A DNA stretch of 64,000 nt from Tateyamaria sp947503385. GTDB lineage: Bacteria; Pseudomonadota; Alphaproteobacteria; Rhodobacterales; Rhodobacteraceae. The position numbers and the translations under genes are program-made. The stretch is from NCBI RefSeq assembly GCF_051195235.1, contig NZ_JBNFZM010000002.1, forward strand, positions 248,001-312,000, read 5' to 3'. This document shows positions 7,954 to 16,121 of this stretch, piece after piece (position 1 is the first letter of the stretch; every line of letters begins with the position of its first letter). The notes beneath the pieces were generated by a model that made no database searches, was not told the origin of the DNA, and saw nothing but the letters and a program-made list of their open reading frames with translations.

Positions 7954-8499
7954 TTAGACGCTGAACGCCTCTTCACGCTCTGCCATGGTCATCTTGGTCA
8001 TGGCGCTGGTGTTCAGCTCGTGCAGCGGGCGGATGTAACAGCTGACCACAGCCCAGCCCCGTTCCATATCGGTAAGCTGCGACACAAACTGATGCGGGTT
8101 GGCCTTGATCATGTCGCGCACTTTTTGCGCCATGGCCTGATCGCTGTCCGAGTCGTTCCAGCTGCGGTTGGCGCTGTGACTGATCCGCCCAAGTGCGAGG
8201 AAATCACCGGCAGGCGCTTGGCTCTTGGGCAGCAAGTGGTCCACGTCCCGGCCCAGCGATGTGCGCGGCATCACCGCATCAAACGCATCGCGGTAGGTGC
8301 CATAGGACCGCTCTACATAGACCGTGGCCCATTTATTGCGCGCCAGAACAAAGACCTTGGACGGATCGCGACGCCCGATGCGAAACACATCAAGACCGGA
8401 CAGCAACGCATCCGCCTTGCCAATGGCCGGTGCCGGCCATTTGATCCCCTGGGCGCGCATCGCGGCCCCATATTGGCGGGCGGTGGTGGGAGGAGCCAT
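7954..8499 (-). CDS. Hypothetical protein with an HNH-like motif, nuoF-nuoG interval
   Basis: A cytosolic protein of 181 residues starting at MAPPTTARQYGAAM. Near residues 85-120 it reads DVDHLLPKSQ followed by RISHSANRSWND, which resembles the DH-xxP-x(n)-N core of HNH/beta-beta-alpha-metal folds, but conserved cysteines that usually flank such motifs are absent. The remainder shows no known domain. A nuclease role is speculative. It sits 72 nt downstream of the DUF3291 gene and 59 nt before the lipoprotein gene. Confidence 0.65.
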   Translation of the reverse strand: MAPPTTARQYGAAMRAQGIKWPAPAIGKADALLSGLDVFRIGRRDPSKVFVLARNKWATVYVERSYGTYRDAFDAVMPRTSLGRDVDHLLPKSQAPAGDFLALGRISHSANRSWNDSDSDQAMAQKVRDMIKANPHQFVSQLTDMERGWAVVSCYIRPLHELNTSAMTKMTMAEREEAFSV

Positions 8500-8571
8500 G
8501 AGATGTTCTCGTGAGTGGTGGCGTCGCACGGTCATCGCACAGCGCGCAGTCAACGAAAACGGTGGAATTCC

Positions 8572-9018
8572 CTACCTTGCGACGTGTTTCCAGCCAAAGG
8601 CGTGATCGCTGTCGCCATGTTCGGTGAGGTGGTGCAGCCGCCCGACCGCTTCGGCGACCGACGGGATATGTCCCTCCGGCGCCCACCACATCACCAGCCG
8701 CGTGCCCTGTTCGGCGTCGTCATACCATTCGGCCTTGCGGTCGTAGAACTGCTTGTGGACGGTCTGGAACACAAAGTGGCGAAAGCTCTCCACATCCTGC
8801 CAGACCGACAGGGTCGAGGCCGTGCGCGGATTGCCCCCCAGCACGCCTTGCACATCCAGCTGGGCGGCCTCCATATCCTCGCTTTCCATGTGCCAGACGT
8901 ATCCGGGCGCACGCCGGGCAATGTCATAGACACGGTCGAGATTGTCCGCGAAATCCGCGACACGCGGATCGTCCCAGTCGTATTTCAGGATACCGATGTT
9001 GAATTCAGCGAGGGGCAT
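8572..9018 (-). CDS. DUF3291 domain-containing protein
   Basis: A 148-residue protein beginning MPLAEFNIGILKYDWDDPRV. The pattern of FNIGxLKyd, an MESEDMEAAQ stretch and a conserved WW-APEGH-P segment fits DUF3291, a ferredoxin-fold dimeric alpha-beta-barrel family related to antibiotic monooxygenases. No catalytic function is established. An upstream in-frame ATG is ignored because it adds a non-conserved 16 residues and would overlap the preceding secreted-protein gene. It lies 11 nt after that gene. Confidence 0.8.
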   Translation of the reverse strand: MPLAEFNIGILKYDWDDPRVADFADNLDRVYDIARRAPGYVWHMESEDMEAAQLDVQGVLGGNPRTASTLSVWQDVESFRHFVFQTVHKQFYDRKAEWYDDAEQGTRLVMWWAPEGHIPSVAEAVGRLHHLTEHGDSDHAFGWKHVAR

Positions 9019-9029
9019 AGCCAACCACG

Positions 9030-9446
9030 CTATTGCGCCCACTGAAAAAGGAGATCTCCGGACCATTCAAGAACCTGACCCGCACGCACCATGCTGCTCG
9101 TGGTATGCGCATTCATGTCGGAGCGGTTTTTGGGCAGGTATACAGTTATTGCCTGTGCATTCGACATCACCAGCTGGCGATGCGCCGTCGACGTTTTGAC
9201 CTTGCCATCGGCATAGCTGCAAACAATCGTTGTTTGCGCCATCAATGCACGCGCACCTTTAAGCTTGAAATTGTCTCCGCCCATCCAGCGCCCTTTGCGC
9301 ACGGACAGACCCTCCGGTGCAGTCACATAGCAGTTTTCTGACTTGCCCGCGTGCAGGGCTATGCCGAGTCGCGGTTCACGTGCATCGGCTTGGCTGGCAA
9401 GCGCTGCAATCATCGTTGCAGCGATAAACACCTTGGCGCGCAGCAT
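9030..9446 (-). CDS. Hypothetical secreted protein directly downstream of nuoF
   Basis: A 138-residue exported protein with a signal peptide of about 22 residues (ending SQADA). The mature chain has two cysteines (SENCYVTAP and TIVCSYAD) and looks beta-rich. Its ATG shares one base with the nuoF stop codon (TAATG), so it should be translationally coupled. The gene is visibly more AT-rich than nuoF. Family unknown. Confidence 0.7.
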   Translation of the reverse strand: MLRAKVFIAATMIAALASQADAREPRLGIALHAGKSENCYVTAPEGLSVRKGRWMGGDNFKLKGARALMAQTTIVCSYADGKVKTSTAHRQLVMSNAQAITVYLPKNRSDMNAHTTSSMVRAGQVLEWSGDLLFQWAQ

Positions 9447-10723
9447 TACTCCGCCGCGATCCGCTTGTGCGCAATGCGGTCTTCGATCTCACCCCGGAAA
9501 TTCTTAATCAACCCCTGGATCGGCCACGCCGCCGCATCGCCGAGTGCACAAATCGTGTGCCCTTCGACCTGCTTGGTCACGTCCAGCAGCATGTCGATTT
9601 CCTCGACCTCCGCCTCGCCTTTTACCAGACGGTCCATGACCCGCATCATCCAGCCGGTGCCTTCGCGACACGGCGTGCACTGGCCGCAGCTTTCGTGCTT
9701 GTAGAATTTCGACAGCCGCCAGATCGCCTTGATGATGTCCGTGCTCTCATCCATCACAATCACGGCGGCAGTGCCAAGCGACGAGCCCTTTTCCTTGAGC
9801 GCGTCGAAATCCATGATTGCGTCTTTCATGTTCTCACCGCGCACGCAGGGTACGGACGAGCCACCGGGGATCACCGCCTTGAGGTTGTCCCAGCCGCCGC
9901 GAATGCCGCCGCAATGCTTTTCGATCAACTCTTCAAAGCTGATGCTCATCGCCTCTTCGACGACGCAAGGATTGTTCACATGACCCGAGATCGCAAAGAG
10001 CTTGGTGCCCGCATTGTTCGGACGGCCAAAGGACGAGAACCACGACGCCCCGCGCCGCAGGATCGTGGGCACAACAGCGATGGATTCGACGTTGTTCACC
10101 GTGGTGGGGCAACCATAAAGGCCCGCGCCCGCCGGGAATGGCGGCTTCATGCGCGGCATCCCCTTCTTGCCTTCCAGCGATTCCAGAAGTGCTGTTTCCT
10201 CGCCGCAAATATAAGCCCCTGCCCCGTGGTGCAGGTAAATGTCGAAATCCCAGCCCGACCCGGCGGCGTTCTTGCCCACCAGCCCGGCGTCATAGGCCTC
10301 GTCAATCGCGGCTTGCAGCGCTTCTTTCTCGCGGATGTATTCGCCGCGGATGTAAATGTAGCAAGCGTGCGCGTTCATCGCAAAGCTGGCAATCAGGCAG
10401 CCTTCGATCAGCGTATGCGGATCGTGGCGCATGATCTCGCGGTCCTTGCAGGTGCCCGGCTCCGATTCGTCAGCGTTCACAACCAGATAGGCCGGACGCC
10501 CATCGCTCTCCTTTGGCATGAAGGACCATTTCAGCCCGGTGGGAAAGCCCGCGCCGCCGCGCCCGCGCAACCCGCTGTCCTTCATCTCTTGGACAACCCA
10601 GTCGCGCCCCTTCTGGATCAGCTTGTCGGTGCCGTCCCAATGCCCACGGCTTTGTGCCCCTTTGAGCGTGCGGTCGTGCATCCCATAAAGGTTGGTAAAG
10701 ATGCGATCCTTGTCGTCCAGCAT
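9446..10723 (-). CDS. nuoF: NADH-quinone oxidoreductase subunit F
   Basis: The NADH-oxidising subunit that binds NADH, FMN and [4Fe-4S] cluster N3. Visible motifs are the glycine-rich GRGGAGFPTGLKWSF (NADH/FMN site), CGEETALLESLEGK, and the cluster motif ESCGQCTPCREGTGW with the fourth cysteine further downstream (HTICALG). Length is about 425 residues. The start at MLDDKDRIF is preferred over an ATG nine bases upstream because AGGA lies eight bases before it and the conserved sequence begins there. Confidence 0.98.
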   Translation of the reverse strand: MLDDKDRIFTNLYGMHDRTLKGAQSRGHWDGTDKLIQKGRDWVVQEMKDSGLRGRGGAGFPTGLKWSFMPKESDGRPAYLVVNADESEPGTCKDREIMRHDPHTLIEGCLIASFAMNAHACYIYIRGEYIREKEALQAAIDEAYDAGLVGKNAAGSGWDFDIYLHHGAGAYICGEETALLESLEGKKGMPRMKPPFPAGAGLYGCPTTVNNVESIAVVPTILRRGASWFSSFGRPNNAGTKLFAISGHVNNPCVVEEAMSISFEELIEKHCGGIRGGWDNLKAVIPGGSSVPCVRGENMKDAIMDFDALKEKGSSLGTAAVIVMDESTDIIKAIWRLSKFYKHESCGQCTPCREGTGWMMRVMDRLVKGEAEVEEIDMLLDVTKQVEGHTICALGDAAAWPIQGLIKNFRGEIEDRIAHKRIAAE

Positions 10724-10768
10724 GGGTGTCATCCTTTGCCTATCGCGCGCCTTGCCCGCGCGCGTAAA

Positions 10769-10984
10769 TCAGTCCCGGCTCTTTTGCCAAATCCGCACGG
10801 CCACCACCAGTGACCAAATGAACGCAGCCAGCGCAAAAAGCAAAATAAGGATCTCGAACCGCGCGGGCAGGCCAAGGCCTGATACGATCACCGGCGCAAA
10901 GATCGACAGCAAAGCGGCCCCCGCAATGACGAGGGCCGCGATACGGCCCTGCCGGGCCAGTTTTGGGTCCAGTGGTTTGGTCAC
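10769..10984 (-). CDS. Small two-helix membrane protein (DUF5337-like)
   Basis: A 71-residue protein with a charged N-terminus (MTKPLDPKLARQGRIAA) and two hydrophobic helices separated by a short loop (residues about 16-36 and 44-64). Composition and position between nuoE and nuoF resemble the Rhodobacterales family DUF5337 (from memory, not searched). It starts 3 nt after the preceding helix-hairpin-helix gene. It could be a complex I-associated membrane protein; no function is established. Confidence 0.75.
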   Translation of the reverse strand: MTKPLDPKLARQGRIAALVIAGAALLSIFAPVIVSGLGLPARFEILILLFALAAFIWSLVVAVRIWQKSRD

Positions 10985-10987
10985 GGG

Positions 10988-11848
10988 TTAGTAAACGTCC
11001 CCGTCCTCAACCCGCTTGGAAAACTCGGTCTCGCCACCAGCGGCCAACACCTTGGCCTGCGCGATCCAGTCGTCGCGTGTCACGCGGCCCTTGAATCCGA
11101 CCAGATTGGCGTTGACCCACGCCACCTCGTCTGCGGACCATCCGGCGATCTGGTCAAAGTGGTAAAAGCCCATGTCGTTGCACATAGCCTCAAGCTTGGG
11201 ACCGATGCCCTTGATTTCCTTGAGGTTGTCAGCCTTGCCACCACGTGGCCCGTCCAGCGCGGCGGGTTTGGTGCCCTCGCCGGTGCCTTCCTTGACCCCA
11301 TCCCCGTCGTAATCCGGCGTGGATGCGGCGGCCTCGTCCGTTTTGGCTGCGCCCTTTTTCTTGGGGGCCGCCTTTTTCTTGGCGGCTGGTTTGGGTCTGG
11401 CGGCGGCTTTGGCTTTCGGCTTGGCCGCGTCGCCTTCGTATTTCCATTCCCCCTTGCGCGCGGCAAGGTCCGCCTCTCCCGCAAGGGCAGCACTGGGCTG
11501 AACACCACCCGAAACGGTCGGCGCCGCAGGGGCGGACACCGGTGCGGCCTGTGTGGCTGCCGCTGCTTCGGCAGAGCGTGCAGCGGCGGCGGTGCGCGCC
11601 TCTTCGGCCTTGGCGGTTGCGGCATCCTTGCCACCCACTGTCGCCGTGCCTGCCGCTGGCAGAGGCCGGCAGATGATCCAGTTCAGCAGCAGCCCGGCCA
11701 CGGCAAACACCACCGCGCCCACGAAAACGCCTTGCATAAAGGACCAGCCGCCTAGGACCCACAATAGAACGGCGGCCAGAAAACCACCCAACGCTGCCAC
11801 CAGCCAACACCCCAATGCGCAGCTGATCATCCCCTGATTGTTGTCCAT
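10988..11848 (-). CDS. Membrane protein with C-terminal helix-hairpin-helix module, paralogous to the NuoE tail
   Basis: A 286-residue protein. The N-terminus has two transmembrane helices (about residues 8-32 and 37-58). A long Ala/Lys/Pro-rich linker follows (about residues 65-195), and the C-terminal 80 residues (NLKEIKGIGPKLEAMCNDMG, then FKGRVTRDDW) form a helix-hairpin-helix module. That module is nearly the same as the C-terminal extension of the adjacent NuoE, pointing to duplication or domain sharing. The module resembles DNA-binding or protein-interaction HhH folds; anchoring to complex I is an inference. It ends 3 nt before the DUF5337-like gene. Confidence 0.85.
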   Translation of the reverse strand: MDNNQGMISCALGCWLVAALGGFLAAVLLWVLGGWSFMQGVFVGAVVFAVAGLLLNWIICRPLPAAGTATVGGKDAATAKAEEARTAAAARSAEAAAATQAAPVSAPAAPTVSGGVQPSAALAGEADLAARKGEWKYEGDAAKPKAKAAARPKPAAKKKAAPKKKGAAKTDEAAASTPDYDGDGVKEGTGEGTKPAALDGPRGGKADNLKEIKGIGPKLEAMCNDMGFYHFDQIAGWSADEVAWVNANLVGFKGRVTRDDWIAQAKVLAAGGETEFSKRVEDGDVY

Positions 11849-11880
11849 GCGAGTCCCTCTTCGGTCGATCTGTTACTTGC

Positions 11881-13023
11881 TTACTTGTTATAGATACCGT
11901 CTTTTTTCGCGCGTTGGGAAAATTCTGTACCTTCCCCGCTGGCAAGGGCCTGCGCCTGCCGCACCCAGTCATCCCGCGTGGCCCGCCCCTTGAACCCTTC
12001 GAGGTTCTGATCGACCCAAGCCAGTTCTTCCGCGCTCCAGTTGGCGACCTGATCGAAATGGTAAAACCCAAGGCTGTGCAGCAGCTTTTCCAGCTTTGGT
12101 CCAACGCCTTTGATCAGTTTGAGATCGTCCGGCCCGCCATCGCGCGCCGCGTCCAATGTGGCGGGTTTGGTCCCTGCGCCTTGGGTCGGTTCGGCCTTGG
12201 CCGGGGTTGGTCTGGCCGTTTCGGTTTTCACTTTGCCCGGCACATTCTGCCGTTCGGTCACACCGGTGCGCGGCGTCTTTGCCTTGCCTTTGGGCTTGCC
12301 CGTCGCATTGGCCGACTTGTCGCGCCATGGCGCGATCAGGGGCACTTCGGTGCCGTCGATGCGCTTGACCGTGTCCCCGATATCGGTGGCAAGCTGCACG
12401 GATGCGTTGTATTTGGTATGCCCGCTGTCGAATTCCTTGAGCGTCGTCAGACCGGACAGCGGCTCGGCTGCGTAGCGGCCATTTTGCGGCCCCGGTGTCG
12501 GCACCTCGCCACGGCCAAGCGCGTCGATGATTTCACCCATGCGCGCGGCGGTCAGATCCTCGTAATAATCCTTGCCAATCTGCGCCATGGGCGCGTTGGC
12601 GCAGGAGCCGAGGCATTCGACCTCTTCCCAGCTGAATTTGCCATCGGCGCTCAGGCGATGCGGCTTGGCCGCAATCTTGTCCTGACAGACGGCCACAAGG
12701 TCCTCGGCCCCGCAAATCATGCAGGACGTGGTGCCGCACACCTGAATATGCGCCACAGAACCAACGGGTTGCAGCTGGAACATAAAGTAGAACGACGCCA
12801 CTTCGAGCGCGCGGATATAGGCCATGTTCAACATGTCGGCGACGGCTTCGATCGCGGGGCGGGTCAGCCAGCCTTCCTGTTCCTGCGCACGCCACAGCAG
12901 CGGGATAATGGCGCTGGCCTGACGGCCTTCGGGATATTTGGTGATCTGTGCTTCGGCCCAAGCAAGGTTGTCAGGCGTGAAGGCAAAACTGTCAGGCTGT
13001 TCAGCGTGAAGACGGCGGAGCAT
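11881..13023 (-). CDS. nuoE: NADH-quinone oxidoreductase subunit E with C-terminal HhH extension
   Basis: The 24-kDa-type subunit carrying [2Fe-2S] cluster N1a, ligated by C96, C101, C137 and C141 (CGTTSC and ECLGSC motifs), with the usual helical N-terminal domain. The core ends near residue 240. It is followed by a Lys/Pro/Thr-rich linker (about 240-295) and a helix-hairpin-helix module (about 298-366: DDLKLIKGVGPKLEKLLHSL, FKGRATRDDW). Most NuoE proteins have 160-240 residues, so 380 is long; Rhodobacter-type NuoE proteins are known to be extended. AGGGGA precedes the ATG. Confidence 0.97.
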   Translation of the reverse strand: MLRRLHAEQPDSFAFTPDNLAWAEAQITKYPEGRQASAIIPLLWRAQEQEGWLTRPAIEAVADMLNMAYIRALEVASFYFMFQLQPVGSVAHIQVCGTTSCMICGAEDLVAVCQDKIAAKPHRLSADGKFSWEEVECLGSCANAPMAQIGKDYYEDLTAARMGEIIDALGRGEVPTPGPQNGRYAAEPLSGLTTLKEFDSGHTKYNASVQLATDIGDTVKRIDGTEVPLIAPWRDKSANATGKPKGKAKTPRTGVTERQNVPGKVKTETARPTPAKAEPTQGAGTKPATLDAARDGGPDDLKLIKGVGPKLEKLLHSLGFYHFDQVANWSAEELAWVDQNLEGFKGRATRDDWVRQAQALASGEGTEFSQRAKKDGIYNK

Positions 13024-13104
13024 GGTTTTTTCCCCTGGTCAGCATGGAGACTGTCGGAGCCTCCGGCGGGCGATTACGTGGTGAGACGGCGCAGGATCAC
13101 GTCG

Positions 13105-13395
13105 TCATGATTTACAGGCGGGCGGGAGGAGCAAGAGCGTCTCCTCGTCCGAGGCGAAGGTGGCAATGCCTTCGGCCATCATCTCGCGCGAAAGGCGGAT
13201 GGCGGTGGGGCGGTCGATGCCCAGTTCTGGCATCTGCTTGTTGGCTTGGGCGGTGGTCATCATGCAGCCATTTTTCTGCATGGCCTCGATCAACGCGGCC
13301 TTGGCATCGTCAGCATGGACAGCGGTCGCCATCAGACCGCACGCCGCGGCAATCAGGGCCGCGCAGCGTCGGGTGGTGTGTGTTTGGCAAAACAT
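13105..13395 (-). CDS. Small secreted hypothetical protein between nuoD and nuoE
   Basis: A 96-residue protein with a signal peptide ending near AVHA-DDA. The mature part is a small helical domain (AALIEAMQKNGCMMTTAQAN, then DRPTAIRLSREMMAEGIATF) with a late cysteine. Its ATG shares one base with the stop codon of the upstream DUF4345-like gene (TGATG). No family was recognised. It is 81 nt before nuoE. Confidence 0.7.
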   Translation of the reverse strand: MFCQTHTTRRCAALIAAACGLMATAVHADDAKAALIEAMQKNGCMMTTAQANKQMPELGIDRPTAIRLSREMMAEGIATFASDEETLLLLPPACKS

Positions 13396-13751
13396 CAGGC
13401 CGACCCCTTTCGGTGTTTCAGGTAATAGAGGCTGGCCAGACCAGCGAGGATGCCCACAGCGATATGCGGCAACGGAGCGGCATTCCAGTACAGCACCCCA
13501 TCAAACAAGCCCAGCCCCGCAAACCCGGCAAGCAGGAAGAACAGCACCTTGGCATCGCCATAAAGCAGCGCCGCAATCAGCAAAGCCCCAAAGAAGAAAT
13601 AGCGCCCGCCCATCACATAAGGCAGCGCTTGCAGCTGGTGGTAGGTCCCCGCCAATGCGGCGTCGGGCGCAAACAGAAACCACACCCCATAGGCCAGCAG
13701 GACAGCGCCGCAAAGCAGGCCAAACCCCTGTATCGCCGTTGCAAGCGTCAC
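13395..13751 (-). CDS. Small four-helix membrane protein (DUF4345-like)
   Basis: A 118-residue membrane protein with four hydrophobic helices, ending in a basic tail (YYLKHRKGSA). The start is taken as a GTG because it has GAGGGGG at good spacing, lies immediately before the conserved first helix (TLATAIQGFGLLCGAVLLA), and overlaps the stop of the preceding small ORF by GTGA; no suitable ATG exists without long non-conserved sequence. The internal motif YHQLQALPYVMGGRYFFFG matches the feel of DUF4345. Function unknown. Confidence 0.75.
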   Translation of the reverse strand: MTLATAIQGFGLLCGAVLLAYGVWFLFAPDAALAGTYHQLQALPYVMGGRYFFFGALLIAALLYGDAKVLFFLLAGFAGLGLFDGVLYWNAAPLPHIAVGILAGLASLYYLKHRKGSA

Positions 13752-14011
13752 CGTTTCGCCCCCTCGTGCCCCACAGTCCGCACCTGTGTTCCAGCCGCGC
13801 GGTCCGTCGCGCGGACACACCCGGATACATATCCGTAAAGGGCGTTCGCCAGCGGCCGTGTCACCACCGCATCGCGAATATTGCTGGCTGGGCAACCAAG
13901 ATATGTCATCAAATCACTGCGCGCTGACACCGGACCGCAACCCGGTTCCGCGCCCCGAACGTGGGCCGCAGCGGGGCGCGTCAAATCCGATGTAAGCGCC
14001 AGCGTTCTCAC
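13748..14011 (-). CDS. Putative 87-residue protein coupled to nuoD
   Basis: This short frame begins with an ATG that overlaps the nuoD stop by 4 bases (ATGA) and ends in a stop that overlaps the next gene's GTG start by 4 bases (GTGA). Such double coupling is unlikely by chance in this operon. The product contains SARSDLMTYLGCPASNIRDA in its centre but has no recognised domain, signal peptide or membrane helix. I call it a probable but unproven gene. Confidence 0.5.
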   Translation of the reverse strand: MRTLALTSDLTRPAAAHVRGAEPGCGPVSARSDLMTYLGCPASNIRDAVVTRPLANALYGYVSGCVRATDRAAGTQVRTVGHEGAKR

Positions 14012-15222
14012 CGGTCGATCTCTCCGAACACGACGTCCATCGTGCCGATAATCGCAGCCACATCCGCCAGTTGGTGCCCCTTCGAGATGTGGTCCATCGC
14101 CTGAAGGTGCAGGAAACCGGGTGCCCTCAGCTTGGCCCGGTAGGGTTTGTTAGATCCGTCGGCAACAAGGTACACGCCGAACTCGCCCTTGGGGGCCTCA
14201 ACCGCGGCATACACTTCGCCTTCGGGCACGTGGAACCCTTCGGTGTAGAGCTTGAAGTGGTGGATCAGGCTTTCCATTGAGGTTTTCATGTCCGTGCGCG
14301 ATGGCGGGGTCAGCTTGCCACGGGCAAGGATATCACCGGGGCAATCGCGCAGCTTGGCGATGGCCTGTTTGATGATCGACACAGATTGGCGCATCTCTTC
14401 CATGCGGCACAGGTAGCGGTCATAGCAGTCACCGTTTTTGCCGACCGGGATCTGAAAATCGAATTCGTCATAGCATTCGTAGGGCTGCGACCGGCGCAGG
14501 TCCCAGGCAAAGCCTGACCCGCGGACCATCACGCCCGAGAACCCAAATTCCAGAATATCCTCTTCGGTGACGACACCGATATCGGCGTTGCGCTGTTTGA
14601 AGATGCGGTTTTCGGTCAGCAACCCGTCAATGTCGTCCATGACATTCGGAAATTCATGTGCCCACTGCTCAATATCATCCAGCAGGTCGGGCGGCAGGTC
14701 CTGATGCACCCCACCGGGGCGGAAATAGGCCGCGTGCAGACGCGCACCGCAGGCCCGTTCATAAAAGATCATCAGTTTTTCACGCTCTTCGAACCCCCAG
14801 AGCGGCGGCGTCAGCGCGCCCACGTCAAGCGCTTGGGTGGTGACGTTCAGCAGGTGGTTCAGCACCCGCCCGATCTCGCAATACAGCACCCGGATCAGGG
14901 ATGCGCGGCGCGGCACCTCGACCTTGCACAGCTTTTCAATGGCCAGACACCACGCGTGTTCCTGGTTCATCGGCGCCACATAGTCGAGCCGGTCGAAATA
15001 CGGCAGGTTTTGCAGGTACGTGCGGCTTTCCATCAGCTTTTCGGTGCCACGGTGCAGCAGGCCGATATGCGGGTCGCACCGTTCCACCACCTCGCCGTCC
15101 AGCTCCAACACCAGACGCAGCACGCCATGGGCCGCCGGGTGCTGCGGGCCAAAGTTGATGTTGAAGTTCCGGATCTTCTGTTCGCCCGTCAGGGCGTCGT
15201 CGAAATTGGAGCCGTCCATCAT
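14008..15222 (-). CDS. nuoD: NADH-quinone oxidoreductase subunit D
   Basis: The 49-kDa-type subunit lining the quinone pocket next to cluster N2, homologous to the large subunit of [NiFe] hydrogenases. Conserved elements include NINFGPQHPAAHGVLRLVLE near the N-terminus, HIGLLHRGTEKL, and a C-terminal GTMDVVFGEIDR. The start used gives 404 residues and overlaps the stop of the sulfotransferase gene (ATGA); another ATG directly follows it, and an upstream in-frame ATG would add 12 residues inside the sulfotransferase gene. Confidence 0.97.
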   Translation of the reverse strand: MMDGSNFDDALTGEQKIRNFNINFGPQHPAAHGVLRLVLELDGEVVERCDPHIGLLHRGTEKLMESRTYLQNLPYFDRLDYVAPMNQEHAWCLAIEKLCKVEVPRRASLIRVLYCEIGRVLNHLLNVTTQALDVGALTPPLWGFEEREKLMIFYERACGARLHAAYFRPGGVHQDLPPDLLDDIEQWAHEFPNVMDDIDGLLTENRIFKQRNADIGVVTEEDILEFGFSGVMVRGSGFAWDLRRSQPYECYDEFDFQIPVGKNGDCYDRYLCRMEEMRQSVSIIKQAIAKLRDCPGDILARGKLTPPSRTDMKTSMESLIHHFKLYTEGFHVPEGEVYAAVEAPKGEFGVYLVADGSNKPYRAKLRAPGFLHLQAMDHISKGHQLADVAAIIGTMDVVFGEIDR

Positions 15223-16118
15223 GATGCCACCATACTTGTCTGATAGGTCTCTTGCCACCGAGCGGGCAAGCGTCCCATGCGGGTTTGAATGTCGTCGTAT
15301 TGCGGGCGCAGCCGTTCTGCAAGCTGCGCGCGCTCTTGCGGTGTGATTTGCGTGCTTTGGGTTGCGTTGACCTTGCGGTCCGGGCCTTGCAACGGGCCGC
15401 TGATCCCGAGGAAATCAGACAGTTGCGTCAATGTCTCGGGCACAAACAGCTCTTCGAAGAAGAGCACCAGCCGCCGCGCTTCGGGCACTGCGGCATAAAG
15501 GCGCGACAGGGTCCCGGCATAATCCGAGCGGGCCATTTCCGGGCTGTCGTCCTGTTCCGACAGCACCTCGGCCATCAGTTCGGCGCGGGCCAGACTGGCG
15601 TCGCGGCCCAACAGGTTGCGCCGTGCCAGCGTCATGCCGATATTGGACCAGAGCCGGTCAACAGGATCGCGCAGGATCATCAGGAATTTGGTGTGGCCCC
15701 CGTTCAACGCGGCCATGCTGGACAGGCTTTGTGTGTCGAGCAGCGCATAGGCTGGCGTGATGTCGGCCACCACGCGAACATCTGCACCGGCGCGGCGCTG
15801 CATCAACGCCTCGTATCCGGCGTCGTCTCGCGTTTGTGCGCCGATCAGCGCAATCCAGCGGTCCAGTTCTTCGACCCATGCGCGGGCACGGGCACGCGCG
15901 TCTTCATTGGGCGCATCGCGCACCGCCGCGCGTTTCTTGGCGCGCACCACCAGCATCTGGTCGACCGCCCACATGGACGACCCAAATGCGAGACTGTCGA
16001 AATAGTGCGCTTCTTTGGCGGGCGGCATCGCGGCGTGCGGGTGCTTGCGCAGGGCGTGGGCCAACCAAGTGGTCCCCGCCTTGGCCGCCCCAATCCCGTA
16101 TAGGAACGCGGCCCCCAT
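15219..16118 (-). CDS. Sulfotransferase family protein inserted between nuoC and nuoD
   Basis: A 299-residue PAPS-dependent sulfotransferase. The 5'-phosphosulfate loop is GIGAAKAGTTWLAHAL (about residues 8-23), an extended P-loop with the KxGTTW signature, and the 3'-phosphate motif is the FLMILRDPVDRLWSN segment (about residues 144-158), with the conserved Arg-Asp-Pro. There is no signal peptide, so it acts in the cytosol. Its acceptor is unknown. It overlaps nuoD by ATGA and follows a small membrane-protein gene by 3 nt, so it is transcribed with complex I, an odd place for a sulfotransferase. Confidence 0.9.
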   Translation of the reverse strand: MGAAFLYGIGAAKAGTTWLAHALRKHPHAAMPPAKEAHYFDSLAFGSSMWAVDQMLVVRAKKRAAVRDAPNEDARARARAWVEELDRWIALIGAQTRDDAGYEALMQRRAGADVRVVADITPAYALLDTQSLSSMAALNGGHTKFLMILRDPVDRLWSNIGMTLARRNLLGRDASLARAELMAEVLSEQDDSPEMARSDYAGTLSRLYAAVPEARRLVLFFEELFVPETLTQLSDFLGISGPLQGPDRKVNATQSTQITPQERAQLAERLRPQYDDIQTRMGRLPARWQETYQTSMVAS

Positions 16119-16121
16119 CCC

